A model generated the notes under the pieces. It was given only the letters and a program-made list of their open reading frames with translations, had not been told where the DNA came from and searched no databases. DNA of 64,000 nt from Parasponia andersonii (taxonomy: Eukaryota > Streptophyta > Magnoliopsida > Rosales > Cannabaceae): NCBI GenBank assembly GCA_002914805.1, contig JXTB01000076.1:722134-786133 (forward strand), read 5' to 3'. Every line of letters starts with the position of its first letter. The first letter of the stretch is position 1. This document shows positions 22,337-34,562 of the stretch, piece by piece. The position numbers and the translations under genes are program-made.

Positions 22337-25300
22337 TTATTCTTGCAGGCCAACTGAAGCCGAACACAACTTCAGTTTTTCAATGTTCACCGTCTTCGTC
22401 AACATATCAGCAGGATTCTGACTACTATGAATCTTTTCAAGAGCTATAACTCCATCTTCCAAAGCTGAGCGTATGAAATGGTACCGAACCTGTATGTGCT
22501 TTGTCCGAGCATGATAAACAGGGTTCTTTGCCAGATGAATAGCACTTTGACTGTCACAATGCAAAGTGCTCTTCTCATAATTCTGACCAAGTTCCTCCAA
22601 GAAACTCTGTAACCATATCAACTCCTTGCTTGCTTCTGTCACAGCAACATACTCTGCTTCAGTAGTAGATAGAACGACAATCTTTTGTAGCTTTGAGACC
22701 CAGCTAACCGATGTACCACCTAATGTAAATATACATCCAGTAGTACTCTTCCTGCCGTCTACATTACCAGCCATATCAGCATCCACATAGCCTTGTAAAC
22801 CCAAATTTGATTTTCTGAAGCACAAGGCCATATTAGTGGTACCTCTCAAGTACCTGAGGATCCACTTCACCGCTTCCCAGTGTTGTTTTCCCAGATTGCT
22901 CATATATCGGCTCACAACTCCCATTGCATGTGCTATATCTGGTCTTGTACACACCATGGCATACATAAGGCTGCCAGTAGCAGAAGAATAAGGCACCTTG
23001 GTCATGTGAGCTCGCTCCTGTTCTGTTGAGGATGACTGCTCCTTGGTTAGTTTGAAGTGACTAGCCAAAGGAGTACTTACAGGCTTTGCACCATCCATGT
23101 TGAATCTGCTAAACACCTTCTTCACATACTCCTCCTGAGATAGCTTCAAACTCCCATTCGCCCTATCTCTAGAAATTCGCATCCCAAGGATTTGCTTTGC
23201 AGCTCCCAAATCCTTCATAGAAAACTCCATTGACAATTCTTTCTTGAGCTTATTAATTTCCTCTATATTAGCTCCAGCAATCAACGTATCATCTACATAC
23301 AGAAGTAGAATAATATAAGAATTGTCAAACCTCTTCACATAACAGCAGTGATCCGCCTGGTACCGCAAGTAACCATTGTTATTCATAAACGCATTAAACT
23401 TCTTGTATCACTGTCTTGGAGCCTGTTTCAGGCCGTACAGGCTTTTCTGAAGTTTGCACACCATTCTCTCCTTTCCTCGTACTTCAAAACCTTGTGGCTG
23501 TTTCATGTAAATTTCTTCCTCCAGGTCACCATGAAGAAATGCCGTCTTGACATCTAATTGCTCTAGATGCAAGTCTTCTTTAGCTACCAACCCAAGTACT
23601 GTTCTGATAATGGTTAATTTGACCACTGGAGAGAAAATCTCGGTATAGTCGATGCCTTCCTTCTGTTGAAAGCCTTTGACAACAAGTCTTGCTTTGTACC
23701 GCTTGCTACCATCATATTCTTCTTTTATTCGGTACATCACTTGTTGTGTAATGCCTTCTTTCCTTTTGGTAGTTTGGCTAGTTCCCATGTCTGATTGGAC
23801 GCCAGTGACTCAATCTCATCTTTCATAGCTAACTCCCACTTGATTGACTCATCATTGTGCACCGCTTCTTCATAACTCTCTGGCTCGCCTTTATCAGTCA
23901 GTAGAATGTAATGCAGCACCGGAGAATATCTCTGAGGAGGTCGAATTGTTCTGGAAGATCTTCTGAGTTCACCCACTGGGGTCTGTGGGTCTACCGCTGG
24001 TGCTACAGCTTCTTGATCTTTATGGCCATCCACTGGGATGTCATTCAATGGTATTACCCCATCCTTTTTTACTTTAGGACATACACTATCAGCTCCGGTA
24101 CACAATCTGTCCTACATCACCTCCTCGTTGAATATGACATCCCTGCTTCTGATGATCTTCCGATTTTGGTCATCCCAGAAACGATAACCAAACTCAGTAT
24201 CACCATAACTAATAAAGAAACATTTTTTAGACTTGGGATCAAGTTTACTTCTATTGGCAGGGTCTATATGAACATAAGATAGACAACCAAACACTTTCAA
24301 GAAAGAAATGTTTACCTCTTTACCGCTCCAGACCTCTTCTGGTATTCTGAAGTCCAATGGTACTGATGGTCCTCTGTTGATAAGATATGCAGCGGTGTTA
24401 ACTGCATCGGCCCAAAATGTCTTTGGCAACCCTGCATGCAACCTCATGCTGTTTGCACGTTCATTCAGGGTTCTATTTATTCTTTCAGCAATACCATTCT
24501 GTTGAGGTTTTCCTGGAATGATTTTCTCGAACTTGATCCCATTATTGGCACAATACCTCTTAAAATCATCATCATCATATTCTCCCCCATTGTCAGACTG
24601 CAAGCATTTTATTTTTAGATTAGTCTTATTTTCAACCATGGCCTTCCACTTTTTAAAGGTATCATTAACATCAGATTTATTTTTCAGAAAATAAATCCAT
24701 ACCTTTCTGCTCGAATCATTAATAAATGTCACATAATATCTTGAGCCTCCAAGGGATGTCACATGAGATGGCCCTCACACGTCTGTATGAACCAGCTCCA
24801 ACTTTGCTGCTTTCGGTTCTCTTCTGCTTTTCGAAAAGCTCACCCTCTTTTGCTTGCCAAAGATACAGCTTTCGCATAGGCTATGCTCAACTGACTTCAG
24901 CTCTGGTAGCTTTCCTTTTGACAGCATTATCTTATTCCCTTCTCGCTCATATGCCTAAGTCTACAGTGCCAAAGGCTTGAATTAACTTCAGCATTGACGG
25001 TCGCCAAAGTATCTCTACAACTGGAAGTTATGTAGAGAGTTCCAGTTTTGTTTCCTCGAGCAACAACCATGGCTCCTTTGCTAACCTTCCACGAGCCACC
25101 AGTAAAGGTCACATTGTGTCCTTCCTCGTCAAGTTGTCCCACCGATATAAGGTTCCGCATCAGTCTAGGTATATGCCTCACTTTCTGGATTTTCCACACT
25201 GATCCGTTTGACATCTTCAGAAGGATATCACCCGTACCAACAATATCTAAAGGTTCTTCATCGGCTAGATAAACCTTTCCGTAATTACCAGTGACATAAT

Positions 25301-26209
25301 TCTCCAATACATTACGGTGTGCAGTGGTATGAAACGAAGCTCCAGAGTCTAAGACCCAAGAGTCAATTGGATTATCTACAGATAATAGTAAAGCATCTTG
25401 TACCTCATCAGTCACGGCATTCGCATCATTTCTGCTGTCGTCTTTCCTTGGTGCTCTGCAATTCTTTTTTATGTGGCCAGTCTTGCCACAATTCCAGCAT
25501 TCCGGTTTTCTTCCGGATCTGGACTTGTCTCTACCATTCCTTGACTTGGATCTACCACGACCCTGGTTAGAATTCTTCTCGCTGCTTCTGCCCCTGTTCT
25601 CGAGATTTAGAGCAGAACTTGATGATGTGCCTTCACCCAAATCAATTCTGCGAACTTCTTCTGCCAAAATTCGGTCTCTAACATCATTGAATTGCAGCTT
25701 TCCTTTGCCAAGGGAATTACTAACCGCAGCCCTCATTGGTTCCCAACTAGTTGGTAGAGACGCTAGAAGAATTAGAGCACGAACTTCATCGTCGAAGTTA
25801 ATTTCGACGGACGTCAACTGAGAAACGATTGTGTTGAACTCATTGATATGAGTTGTAACTGAAGCACCTTCTCCCATCTTTAAATAAAATAACTTCTTCA
25901 TCAGATGTACCTTATTATTTGCCGATGGTTTCTCATACATGTTTGATAGGATGCTCATCATCTCTGCTGTGGTTTTTGCCTCCGTCACATTATGAGCAAC
26001 ATTCTTTGTTAGCGTTAATCGGATTACACCTAATACCTGCCGATCAAGGAGTTCCCAGTCGTCATTCTTCATCTTCTCAGGTTTCTTCTTTGATAAAGGC
26101 TGATGCAACTTTTACTATGCAGATAATCATTGATCTGCAATCTCCAATATGAGAAGTCTGTACCGTCGAACTTGTCAATTCTGGGTCCTGATCCTTCACC
26201 TCCGGCCAT
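22337..26209 (-). pseudogene. Copia gag-pol polyprotein, few lesions
   Basis: Starts at ATG 26209 (MAGGEGSGPRIDKFDG). In order: Gag; CCHC zinc knuckle CWNCGKTGHIKKNC (about 25459-25500); protease active site LDSGASFH (about 25330-25355); integrase with QSDNGGE and GIAER; a linker with RRSSRTIRPPQRYSP; reverse transcriptase with [12 protein letters not shown] and the active-site YVDD (about 23290); RNase H with DADMAG, STTEAEY and HCDSQSA; ending ..SASVGLQE. I see frameshifts near 26112, 24930 and 23747 and stops near 24774, 24112 and 23412. Two of those stops are TGG (Trp) to TGA. Otherwise it is full length, so a recently active source copy probably exists elsewhere. Confidence 0.9.
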
Positions 26210-26232
26210 CGCTCCCACTAAAATCGAACCTC

Positions 26233-26244
26233 GCTCTGATACCA
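26233..26244 (-). other. Primer-binding site (initiator tRNA-Met)
   Basis: Minus strand reads TGGTATCAGAGC two bases after the 5' LTR, the standard Copia primer site complementary to the 3' end of initiator tRNA-Met. Confidence 0.9.
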
Positions 26245-26246
26245 GT

Positions 26247-26762
26247 TGTTAGGGAATAATCTCCCCAATAAACACACAATAGTGGAAGCGATAAAATAAA
26301 TGTGAAAAAAATAACGCCGAAATAAAAATAAATAGGACACACACAAAATTAGCGTGGTTCACCAAATTGGCTACGTCCACGGAGCTGCTGCAGATTTTCA
26401 CTATTGGGAGAAAAGGAACCTTTACAAGTGTTTACAAACACTTACTCAGCACTCCTCACACCCAGACCCCGAATACACCCAAGAGAAAAATTATATTTTT
26501 CTCTAACTCTCAAGAATAAACTCACTCTAATACTCTCACAACACTTGGTGTTTCTTACACTCTGGGATGATTTACAATGAGGAATAGTACCCCTATTTAT
26601 AGTGTGAGGTTCCTCAGCCCTATACATGTTTTTTGCCAATTTTTGCCATATTTAATATACAGTTTATACACATTTTCTTTACCGTGTTTTATTTATTGAC
26701 TGACATAGAGCTTTTAATGCTCATTACACGGTTTTGAAAACTGTGTGTACAACGCGTCAACA
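26247..26762 (-). repeat. 5' LTR of the Copia element (516 bp)
   Basis: Plus-strand edges TGTTAGGG and TCAACA. It is complete and adjoins the primer-binding site at 26233-26244. Confidence 0.9.
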
Positions 26763-27648
26763 ATATGGAACCAATCCAGTAGTTTTTTTTTTCACCTATT
26801 CTACGTCCATATGCATAATCTAGTAATGCTAACAATATCATCAATTTTTTTTAGGGAACTGGGGATTGGTCTTGTTGCATACAGCCCTTTAGGACGAGGA
26901 TTCCTATCATATGGGCGTAAGCTTCTAGATACTCTGTCTGACGACGACGTTTGAAAGGTTTGCTGATCTGTGTATAATATAGAACTTATTGCAACTTTTA
27001 TCTTTTTTGAAATCACAAGCTTTTATCTAATGTTTCATTTATTGGTGTTTAATATTGTGAATCCTTTCTCTCTCTATATATAAACTGATTAAGCTCTTTT
27101 CAGTGACATTATCTGCCCCAGGAAGTTTAGTTCTCTTTAGAACACGTGCTGAGCAAATTTCATGGTGTTTTACAGAACTGGATGGAATTACGTTATGTCC
27201 TTATAATTTGCTTGCAAAATATAAACGTTACTTGTGTCATAGAATCATCTTTGATAAAACTACTTAATCAACTTCGATGTTGAAATATATATATATATAC
27301 TTGTTGCAGAATTGTCCCAGGTTTCGCCCCGAAAACGTTGAACAGAATGGAAAGATATTTGATCGAGTGAAGGAAATCGCAGCAAGAAAAGGATGCACTC
27401 CTTCGGAGCTAGCATTGGCATGGATTCACCACCAAGGAAATGATGTGTGTCCAATCCCGGGAGCTACCAAGATTGAGAATTTCAACCAAAATGTTGGAGC
27501 CTTGTCTGTGAAACTAGCACCAGAAGAAATAGCCGAGCCTGAATCACTTGTTTCAGCAGATACTGTGAAAGGTGATAGGTCTGATAATTCCGCAAATACT
27601 TGGAAGGACTCTGAAACTCCACCGTTATCATCGTCGAAGTTCAACTGA

Positions 27649-28060
27649 AGACATGCCCTTATACTAGCTAGCTAGTACTGTTTCCTCCGTATTACTCTTG
27701 ACCGTGTTCTACTTTGTCATATAGTGTTCTTGAGAACAATTAATAATATCCATCACTTGAGCGCAATATAGTCTTATTTTCAGAAAACTGAAAGGTAGAT
27801 GATGTTTTGTTCACAAATATAATTTAAAAGAATTGTACTATTTCTCATGTAAAAAAGTTGTTAAATAATCATTGGATGATATCTGGTTTATGCCAGTATG
27901 CAATAGATCCAGTTTCCATTGTATTTTTGTTTCGTACTCAAATCACACAAGCACAAGCAAGAAACGTAGGTGTTGAGAGGTGGTAATAGTCAAAAGATTA
28001 CCAGGTTACTTGGATCTAGCTCATTTGCCTATATTATGATTCATGTGGTGACAGAATAAT
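27649..28060. other. 3' flank of AKR copy 1, no further gene
   Basis: Presumed 3' untranslated region and downstream DNA of the pseudogene. I see no open frame or repeat edge of note. Confidence 0.5.
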
Positions 28061-28443
28061 AAGCAGAAACAGAACCAGTAAAGAGACGTGAATTTTTTCG
28101 TGGTTCAGTAGCAAATGGCTACCTATATCCAAGGGACGGTAGTCCAACAGGTAAAGATGAAATCCAGTAAATTAGTAAGAATATACAAACAATGGCCTTA
28201 ATCAAAAAGCACTAGAACTTCTAATCTAGTCGAAGTCATCTGTGGTCTTCCTTAGCGGAATTCCATCTTCAAGTCACCAAGCATCCCACTTGGCAAGATA
28301 GAACTAAACTCCCTTTAGTGTTGTAACGCACAGAGATCCCTCTTGGACTTCGGTAGCTTGAAATCCCATCAGCTACAGAAATAAGAATGGCGTTCCTAGG
28401 AAAATACTTCCACAAGATTAGCCTTTTCTATTTGCGTGAAGAC
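28061..28443 (-). mobile_element. Probable Copia LTR remnant
   Basis: Contains a TTTTTCGTGGTTCAGTAGC/AATGGCTACCTAT/CCAAGGGACGG series and an AAGCATCCCACTTGGCAAG block, phrases that recur in plant Copia LTRs and are loosely paralleled at 31260-31490. No terminal motifs, target duplication or coding region, so the boundaries are approximate. Confidence 0.35.
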
Positions 28444-28575
28444 CTCTCAATTCAAAGAGGAAGAGGGTTAAGGCAGTGACTTTTAGTAATTTTAAGTAAA
28501 AATAGTTTCATCTCTCAATTAAAAGAGGAAGAGGTTAAAGCAGTGACTTTTAGTAATTTTAAGTAAAAATAGTGA
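28444..28575. repeat. Two-copy 68-bp tandem duplication
   Basis: CTCTCAATT(C/A)AAAGAGGAAGAG.., GCAGTGACTTTTAGTAATTT and AAGTAAAAATAGT occur in the same order from 28444 and again from 28512, with a handful of differences. Confidence 0.8.
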
Positions 28576-28899
28576 TGAATAATAGTTTCTAAAATTTCAG
28601 AAAAATTTAAATACTTGAAATTTATGTTTAGTTCTCAAAAGTAAATAAATTATGAGATTGGACAAATTTTAAAAAAAATCATGATATTATCTACCAGTTT
28701 TAAATTTCCAAGTAAATTTTTCATTTTAAGACGAGAAAAAATCATAATTAACTAGTTTAAAAACTTTTATTAATTCATGAAGTTTAATAAAACAGTTCAA
28801 ATTAAAATCCTAGGCCTAATGTTTAAATAATTTACATAAAATCATTTTATTTTCTAAGTACTCGATTTAATAACAAAAATTATCCTCGTACATCTACTC

Positions 28900-31125
28900 A
28901 GTAAATATATTACTATTTGCTAAATAAATTTAACTTAGAAAAGAGAAATTGATACCGAGTACAAACCAACCAATGAAGAGGATTGGAACTACAAGCACAT
29001 TCTAAACATGCTTGCCAAGTCACCAGATTAGTTACTACAAAATAAGTCAACACCTGAAATAGGAGAAAGTAGGGGGTGAGCACGAGAATATTCAGTAGAA
29101 ACTCAATCACTTTTTTGAGTGAATGTAATTTTTATCAAACCTGCATTGTTAATGTCTTTTCCAAAATCCATTTATAAACTAAATTTATAAAACAAGTGGT
29201 ATTCAGAATAATCACATATTCAAAACCAAAGTAAAAAATCGCAAGATTATACATATCATAAATTAACTCATCCGATGAGTTCACACCTTCACATCACGAA
29301 TTAGAGTAACTCGTACTACGTGTACTGAGTACTCTTTGTCTGATATTTATCCCAGAAAACCAGAGGGACACCCATGTGTCTAAGCTTACCGAACCAAAAG
29401 GGCAACTGAATGCCTACACCTACTGAATGGGAATAATCAGAAAAATCTCGTGCGGGTTTACGGGCTCTCATCGAAGGTGAGTGTACTAGTCCATTTACTA
29501 CAACAATGCAATGCCTAAGATGTATCTCATGTGTGATCCTATAGTATGTACAATATGTAACAAAATATGCATAATAACCATACAATACATAACCAAATAA
29601 TGCTTTAAAATTCAGCTTGACATTATTCTGGGATTTACTATACATGGATAGTACACCACTGCTTTACCCCATAGTCATAATATAAAAATATGTATAAAAT
29701 TCATACAGTCCAATCCCAGCATAATCCAATAATTTTTAGCAATTTATCAGAATATAATTTATTCACGATTTTTCACAAAAATAGTTATAATGAAAATTTT
29801 CAAATTAAAACACGTATAAAATCTAGTAATTGAATCCTTACCTTGAGATGGTAATTATGTTGAGCTAACGACGCTAAAAATATCCTCAATTGACCACCTA
29901 GTTGTTCAGATAGTCATTCTCTGATCTCATTATGTTCACTTAAACAGTTGAATTTTCATACGGAGCTTTAGATTGAGAAATAGAGGTCACCACTAAATTC
30001 AGAATACCCAACAACATTTGGTTAGATATAAAATTCGTCGAAAACGGGACCCACTGCGAAACCGGCCGTAGCACGCAAAACAGTGCAAATCAAGAACTAT
30101 TTTTTCAATTTTCATGCCACATCAGATTATAGCGATATTTTATATCAAAATTTATATCCCGACTTCACTGAATCCAAATTCGAAGTCAGAACTCAGTTTC
30201 GAGGTCCCAGGCATTAAATGGGCTCAAAAATCAAAAAATTATAAAAATACCACATTTGGAAATGATTAGAAAACTGCCACATTTTCATCTCAATAATTAA
30301 CGATCTTCCGGTTACCATTTCAATACTTCAAAATCATGAGATTTCATGTTTCAAACTCCTCTTTCACGTGGTAGAATTTTCTCGGGATAAAAAACTTAAT
30401 TCTGAAATAATTACGAAATACCACAAAATTAAATATTATAAAATTGCTACAATAGTCAACTTCTCATTGGACCGAGTTGGCAGCCGAGAGTGGTCAAAAA
30501 TGAAAGCTGGAGTCGATATGAGTCCAACGACGGTGGTGGTGAGGTGATCGGATGTCGGAGGAAGAAACGGCGAACGATTTTCTGCTCCAATGGCGCGACA
30601 TTCGAAGTGCTTTTTCTTCGGTGAGGGACAGCGGAACGAGTTGGCGGTTGCAGGCATGGTTTCATCGGCGTCTTCCGGTCATGGCAGGTAGGCGCATCTA
30701 GTACGCCAGTGGCTGGAGGTGCGGCAAATGAACAGTTTCCGAGGAGAGTGTTTAGAAAGGCCTCGATGAAGAAAAAGAAGAATTTGGGGGATTTATATAC
30801 AATTTTCGGAAACTGTAGTAGTAGAAAACGTGGTGCAATCTGGTTTGACAGAAAAAATTTCTGAAATTCTACTTTGGCCACAAATTTTAAAAAGATTCTT
30901 TCACTTTAGTCCCTCCTTAATTACACTTTTGTCCCCAATTTGTAATTTTTTTTTCACTTTTGCCCTAAATGCACCTAGACTTTATTTTGTCTAGGTCAAC
31001 ACCAATAATTTAATTTTAAAAAATAATTTCAGATTTTTATTTAATTAATCCGAAAATATAAAATTACCAAAATACCCTTGAATTAAAATTACTTAATTAT
31101 CCTTATAAAAATTTAGGATTTTACA
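28900..31125 (-). mobile_element. Long Gypsy-like LTR, copy A (minus strand, old)
   Basis: Plus-strand right edge ..AGGATTTTACA at 31125 is the complement of a TGTAAAATCC LTR start, as in copy C at 43846. Shared blocks in the same order include the 'no gene' body, the GGTTAGATATA region near 30022 and the mark around 29340-29480 (CACCCATGTG..GGCAACTGAATGCC..TCTCATCGAAGGTGAG) that matches copies B and D. The left edge is not resolved. Short open frames inside (for example 30436-30881) are noncoding LTR sequence. Confidence 0.55.
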
Positions 31126-31199
31126 TAGGACACATCATATTCCCTAATGAGATGAATTTGCACAAGCACTGAAAAAGGGTGACAATTTCTTTTCCGTTA

Positions 31200-31993
31200 A
31201 AATTACCAAATCTTAGTAGATTAATTTAAGACCAATTACCAGATATGAGAGCAAGCTAAATGGAAAGAAACGACACAAGAATTGATGTAGTTTGACTATG
31301 TACACAAAGCCTACATTCACGGGACAAATAAGAGTCCAGCTATATACTACAAGGAAACCAATGTAGTCAAAGAGATACAATATTACACAAAATCTAATTG
31401 ATCGAAAAAACTCCCTTCTAGTCATTGATCAGACTTGTGAAGATTAATCCTTGATGTAGCTGCCTCTGTATTTCAAGCATCCTACTTGAAGCTATCTAAT
31501 GCTGAAATCCCTTCGGCAGGTATTCTCAAGAATCTCTCCTGAGCACACCAAGATCTACCACTAGGAGATCAGTACCTGAGAACCTTCTCAGGTGAACACT
31601 TCTCGAAATCCTTTCAAGAATCCATCAGAATTGGGCTGAGCAGCCCACAGAACAAGCTCTATAACTCTTGCTTCATATATCACGGAAAAGTAGTAGAAGA
31701 AGCGAATAAGAGGATATTTATATTCAGCTCATTAGAGCATAGTCCTTTTGATCAATAATGTCAAAATTAGACAAAAACGATTATAAAAAATTCCAGGTCA
31801 TTAGCACAATAATCCTACATTAGCATACTGGAAATAAAAGGTATGACAGGGTACATTGGTCATAAAAGTAGACATGTGATGTAGTAAACAAAATAGAAAT
31901 GTCAATGAGACTATAGATATGACATTCATGTACAAGTATAATGGTGTAACACTGAGAATATTTCATAACTTCCCATTTAGAAGAGTAGACTCA
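31200..31993 (-). mobile_element. Copia (SIRE-like) LTR remnant
   Basis: Ends ..GAGTAGACTCA at 31993, so the minus-strand LTR would start TGAGTCTACTC. It is followed by a polypurine tract. The same arrangement (LTR start TGAGTC.. next to a purine tract) is found in the SIRE element at 61105. The left edge is uncertain and no coding region remains. Confidence 0.5.
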
Positions 31994-32013
31994 ATAATCT
32001 CCCTCTTTGGCAA
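31994..32013 (-). other. Polypurine tract next to the Copia LTR remnant
   Basis: Minus strand reads GCCAAAGAGGGAGATTAT, the usual form in SIRE-type elements, directly before the LTR. Confidence 0.55.
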
Positions 32014-32647
32014 TCTTACGAAAAATATACAAGCTTTTGAAATATGTATTAATTATATCGCGTTTTAGTCATGTCGACTCAAATACAACATAATTACTCA
32101 AATTATTATCAGTTTTTCATTGTAACATCTCTCCTGTAGCTATAGATATTAGCCAAAATCTCTAATTTCTTGAGTTGGATGCATTCTTAGTATAACATGC
32201 TTTTAATAATGGCTTAGTCTGCCAACACCTTTTTTTTTTTTTCCTCCAAGATGTCATAGTTAATGTCATAGTTAACCATAATGAAACTAATAAAGTTCAA
32301 ATTCATCTTAGGAGTAGAAGATGTGCTTATCTAGATAAAGTAATCTTCTTTTACAATTGAGTCTATTTTTTAAAAGATTTTCTTGATTTATAGTAGCATA
32401 TCCGTATGACCTCCCAAAAAAAAAAAGTGTAGAAGAAGACAAATGTATCTCCTGCGGCTTTTAGTATAGCTTTTAGTTGGTTTGTTAGTTTATTTTTTTA
32501 TTTTTATTTATTTTTCAATTCAGCCTTGTTTGTGGAAACTACATTCCGTCCGTTGAGATTATTTGTCATATAGATTTCAATGTCACCCATGTTACATCTA
32601 AGTTTTGGTAGAAGAAAAAAGATTAATTGATAAACATACACTTAAAG
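32014..32647. other. AT-rich DNA, no gene supported
   Basis: Could be degenerate internal sequence of the Copia remnant on its left, but no reading frame is recognisable. Confidence 0.5.
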
Positions 32648-32815
32648 AGGAGTGTAGCTCAAGTGATAAGAGCATTCACTATCTAGGATTTTGGTACTAG
32701 ATTCAAACTTAAGTTCAAATCATACCAAAGATAAGCATGAAAGCCTATTATCCCTAATCGGATAGGAGGAGTATATTTAATTGATGAACAGACCTTAGGT
32801 CTATCGAAATAGAAA
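32648..32815 (+). mobile_element. tRNA-derived SINE
   Basis: The 5' end folds into a tRNA-like head: A-box-like TAGCTCAAGTGAT (32655-32667), then AAGAGCATTC, and B-box-like GATTCAAACTT (32700-32710), about 45 bases apart as for RNA polymerase III promoters. A non-tRNA body follows. The 3' limit and target duplication are not clear. There is no intact tRNA gene here because the acceptor stem is missing. Confidence 0.6.
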
Positions 32816-33852
32816 TGATTTCAAAATAGCTTCTTTAAAATTTTGTTGTGCTTTTACAAAATTTTGATTGCCTGATAATAACTTTCTTTTAAAAATTTTC
32901 ATGGGTTATTTTTTTTTTCTTTCAGAATTAAAATGTTATAGGGGTAAAATTTAATATTTTCGTTAAATTTCAAGGGGTGATATATAGTCTCCAAGAATAT
33001 AATGTTGAATTTTTAAAAATTAAGAACTATATAGGATATAATTCTAACTACCTTTTTTCCTATCTTGTTTTGAACAAAACAATGCTATACAACAGTAACA
33101 AAAAGAAAAAGATTATCTTATTCTTCTTCTTTATAATTGACAGAAAATATTAAAAACCTCCCAAACCTTTTTCAAAATTTTTTAGAGAAAGGAGATTTGA
33201 ATAAGAATTTCAAAATAGTTGTAATTTTTTTTTTCAAGAGGTTGTTTGGGTCATGATCTATAACGAGGTATGTATATCACATTTGTGATAAGAAAGAATT
33301 GTAATATATAATGAGAAAAGCGCATTCTTATGGCCCTGAAGAGTTCTCGATTATGTCTATTTGTAGCAGCCTAATGCAAAGGAATTTGATTGGGTAGCAA
33401 GATTCATCCTTCTGTGTTTAACTAAATAAGCATTTTATATTTTTGAATGGCTAAAGAAGAATTTAAGTAAATGACGCATTTTATTAAAAAGTGAAAACTA
33501 CGTGGTTACCCATAATGAAGAAATCAAAAGGAAACCAAAAAACTGCATGAGACCCGCCAAGAAAAACAAATAGATTCAGGATTTTTCCACCAAGTGACGG
33601 GTGAGGAAGTGCAACGCCGGAGAAGAATAATAGCTGCGCTGAATACAGAGACTTTGTTTTTAAGAGTCAACTGATTAATGATTATTTATGAATTGAGTGG
33701 CTTTATATCAATGTGGGGCGCCAAAATTGATTATTAAAATTAAAGAATAGTGGAACCTATTTTAAGAATGACAAGAGGTGCTTATAATAAAAATAAGAAT
33801 TTTTTAATCGAGGTAAATTTAGATTAAGAGTGCCTTTTTATACCGGTTAGGA
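32816..33852. other. AT-rich intergenic DNA, no gene supported
   Basis: Poly-T and poly-A runs, with no open frame of significance and no repeat edge recognised. Confidence 0.5.
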
Positions 33853-34265
33853 GTGCAAATATGGTCCCCCAATTGATATGTAAAATTGGTCAAAATTATA
33901 CATTATAAAATGACAACAGTACTCTTAATCAAGATTAATCAAATAGTCTAATCATTTCTTAATCAAGATTAATCAAATAGTCTAATCATTTCTTTAACCT
34001 TATAATCAAACACTCTATTTTTATAACCTAACAATCAAAACACCCAAATTTTTATAAAAACATTATATAAATTTATGTGTAACTTCAAACATTTGATGTT
34101 TAAGTTATTTAGTTGTGTGTTTAAGAGATTATTTAATTATTTGACTATGAGCAATTTTTTTAGTATTTTTCGGATAGAAAATTGACACAAATCAACAAAA
34201 ACCATTATCCAAAGAGATATAATTTTGACCAAAATTAACATATTGAGGAGATAAATTTTGTACAT
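33853..34265. repeat. Foldback (MITE-like) element
   Basis: The left arm (GTGCAAATATGGTC.., AATTGGTCAAAATTATA at 33884-33900) is mirrored on the right (TATAATTTTGACCAAAATTA at 34218, ..TTTTGTAC at 34262). No coding capacity. It encloses a perfect 34-bp tandem duplication. Confidence 0.6.
33927..33994. repeat. 34-bp perfect tandem duplication
   Basis: AATCAAGATTAATCAAATAG followed by TCTAATCATTTCTT occurs twice head to tail (33927-33960, 33961-33994) without a mismatch. Confidence 0.9.
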
Positions 34266-34562
34266 CTAAAAACATCTAGTGAAAATTGGTCTTTTTGCTA
34301 AAACACAAGAGAAATATTTTCTATAATTTCTATTATTTAATAGTATCTTATAGCAAAATAATCAAATTTTGTGCCCATTTTAAATAAATATATATTTTTG
34401 AAATGTTGTAGCAAAAAATAACTAGTATTCCAATGTATATACATAATATAAATAAAAGTTAGTATATTAGTAGATATATTAAGTATAAAAATATATAATC
34501 TTTGTCATTTACCTATTGTACAGGCTCGTTTATACAATTAAGAAATTGGATCACGAGTAACC

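Larger units (their letters stand above)
21751..26762 (-). mobile_element. Ty1/Copia retrotransposon, Tork/Tnt1-like, nearly intact
   Basis: About 5.0 kb, reading right to left, inserted in intron 3 of AKR copy 1. The left edge is extrapolated into the N gap from the right LTR. It has LTRs ending TG..CA, an initiator-Met primer site, a polypurine tract and the Copia order gag, protease, integrase, reverse transcriptase, RNase H. The two LTRs differ at 18 of 447 comparable bases by my count, all transitions, so it is younger than the Tat element. ATATG follows the right LTR; the matching left target duplication is in the gap. Confidence 0.9.

Noticed and set aside
30436..30881. 141-codon minus-strand frame
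   Set aside because: It lies in LTR copy A at the position where the other copies of the family have no open frame.
32651..32730. A functional tRNA gene
   Set aside because: A- and B-box-like motifs are present but no acceptor or anticodon stem can be paired; SINE is the better call.
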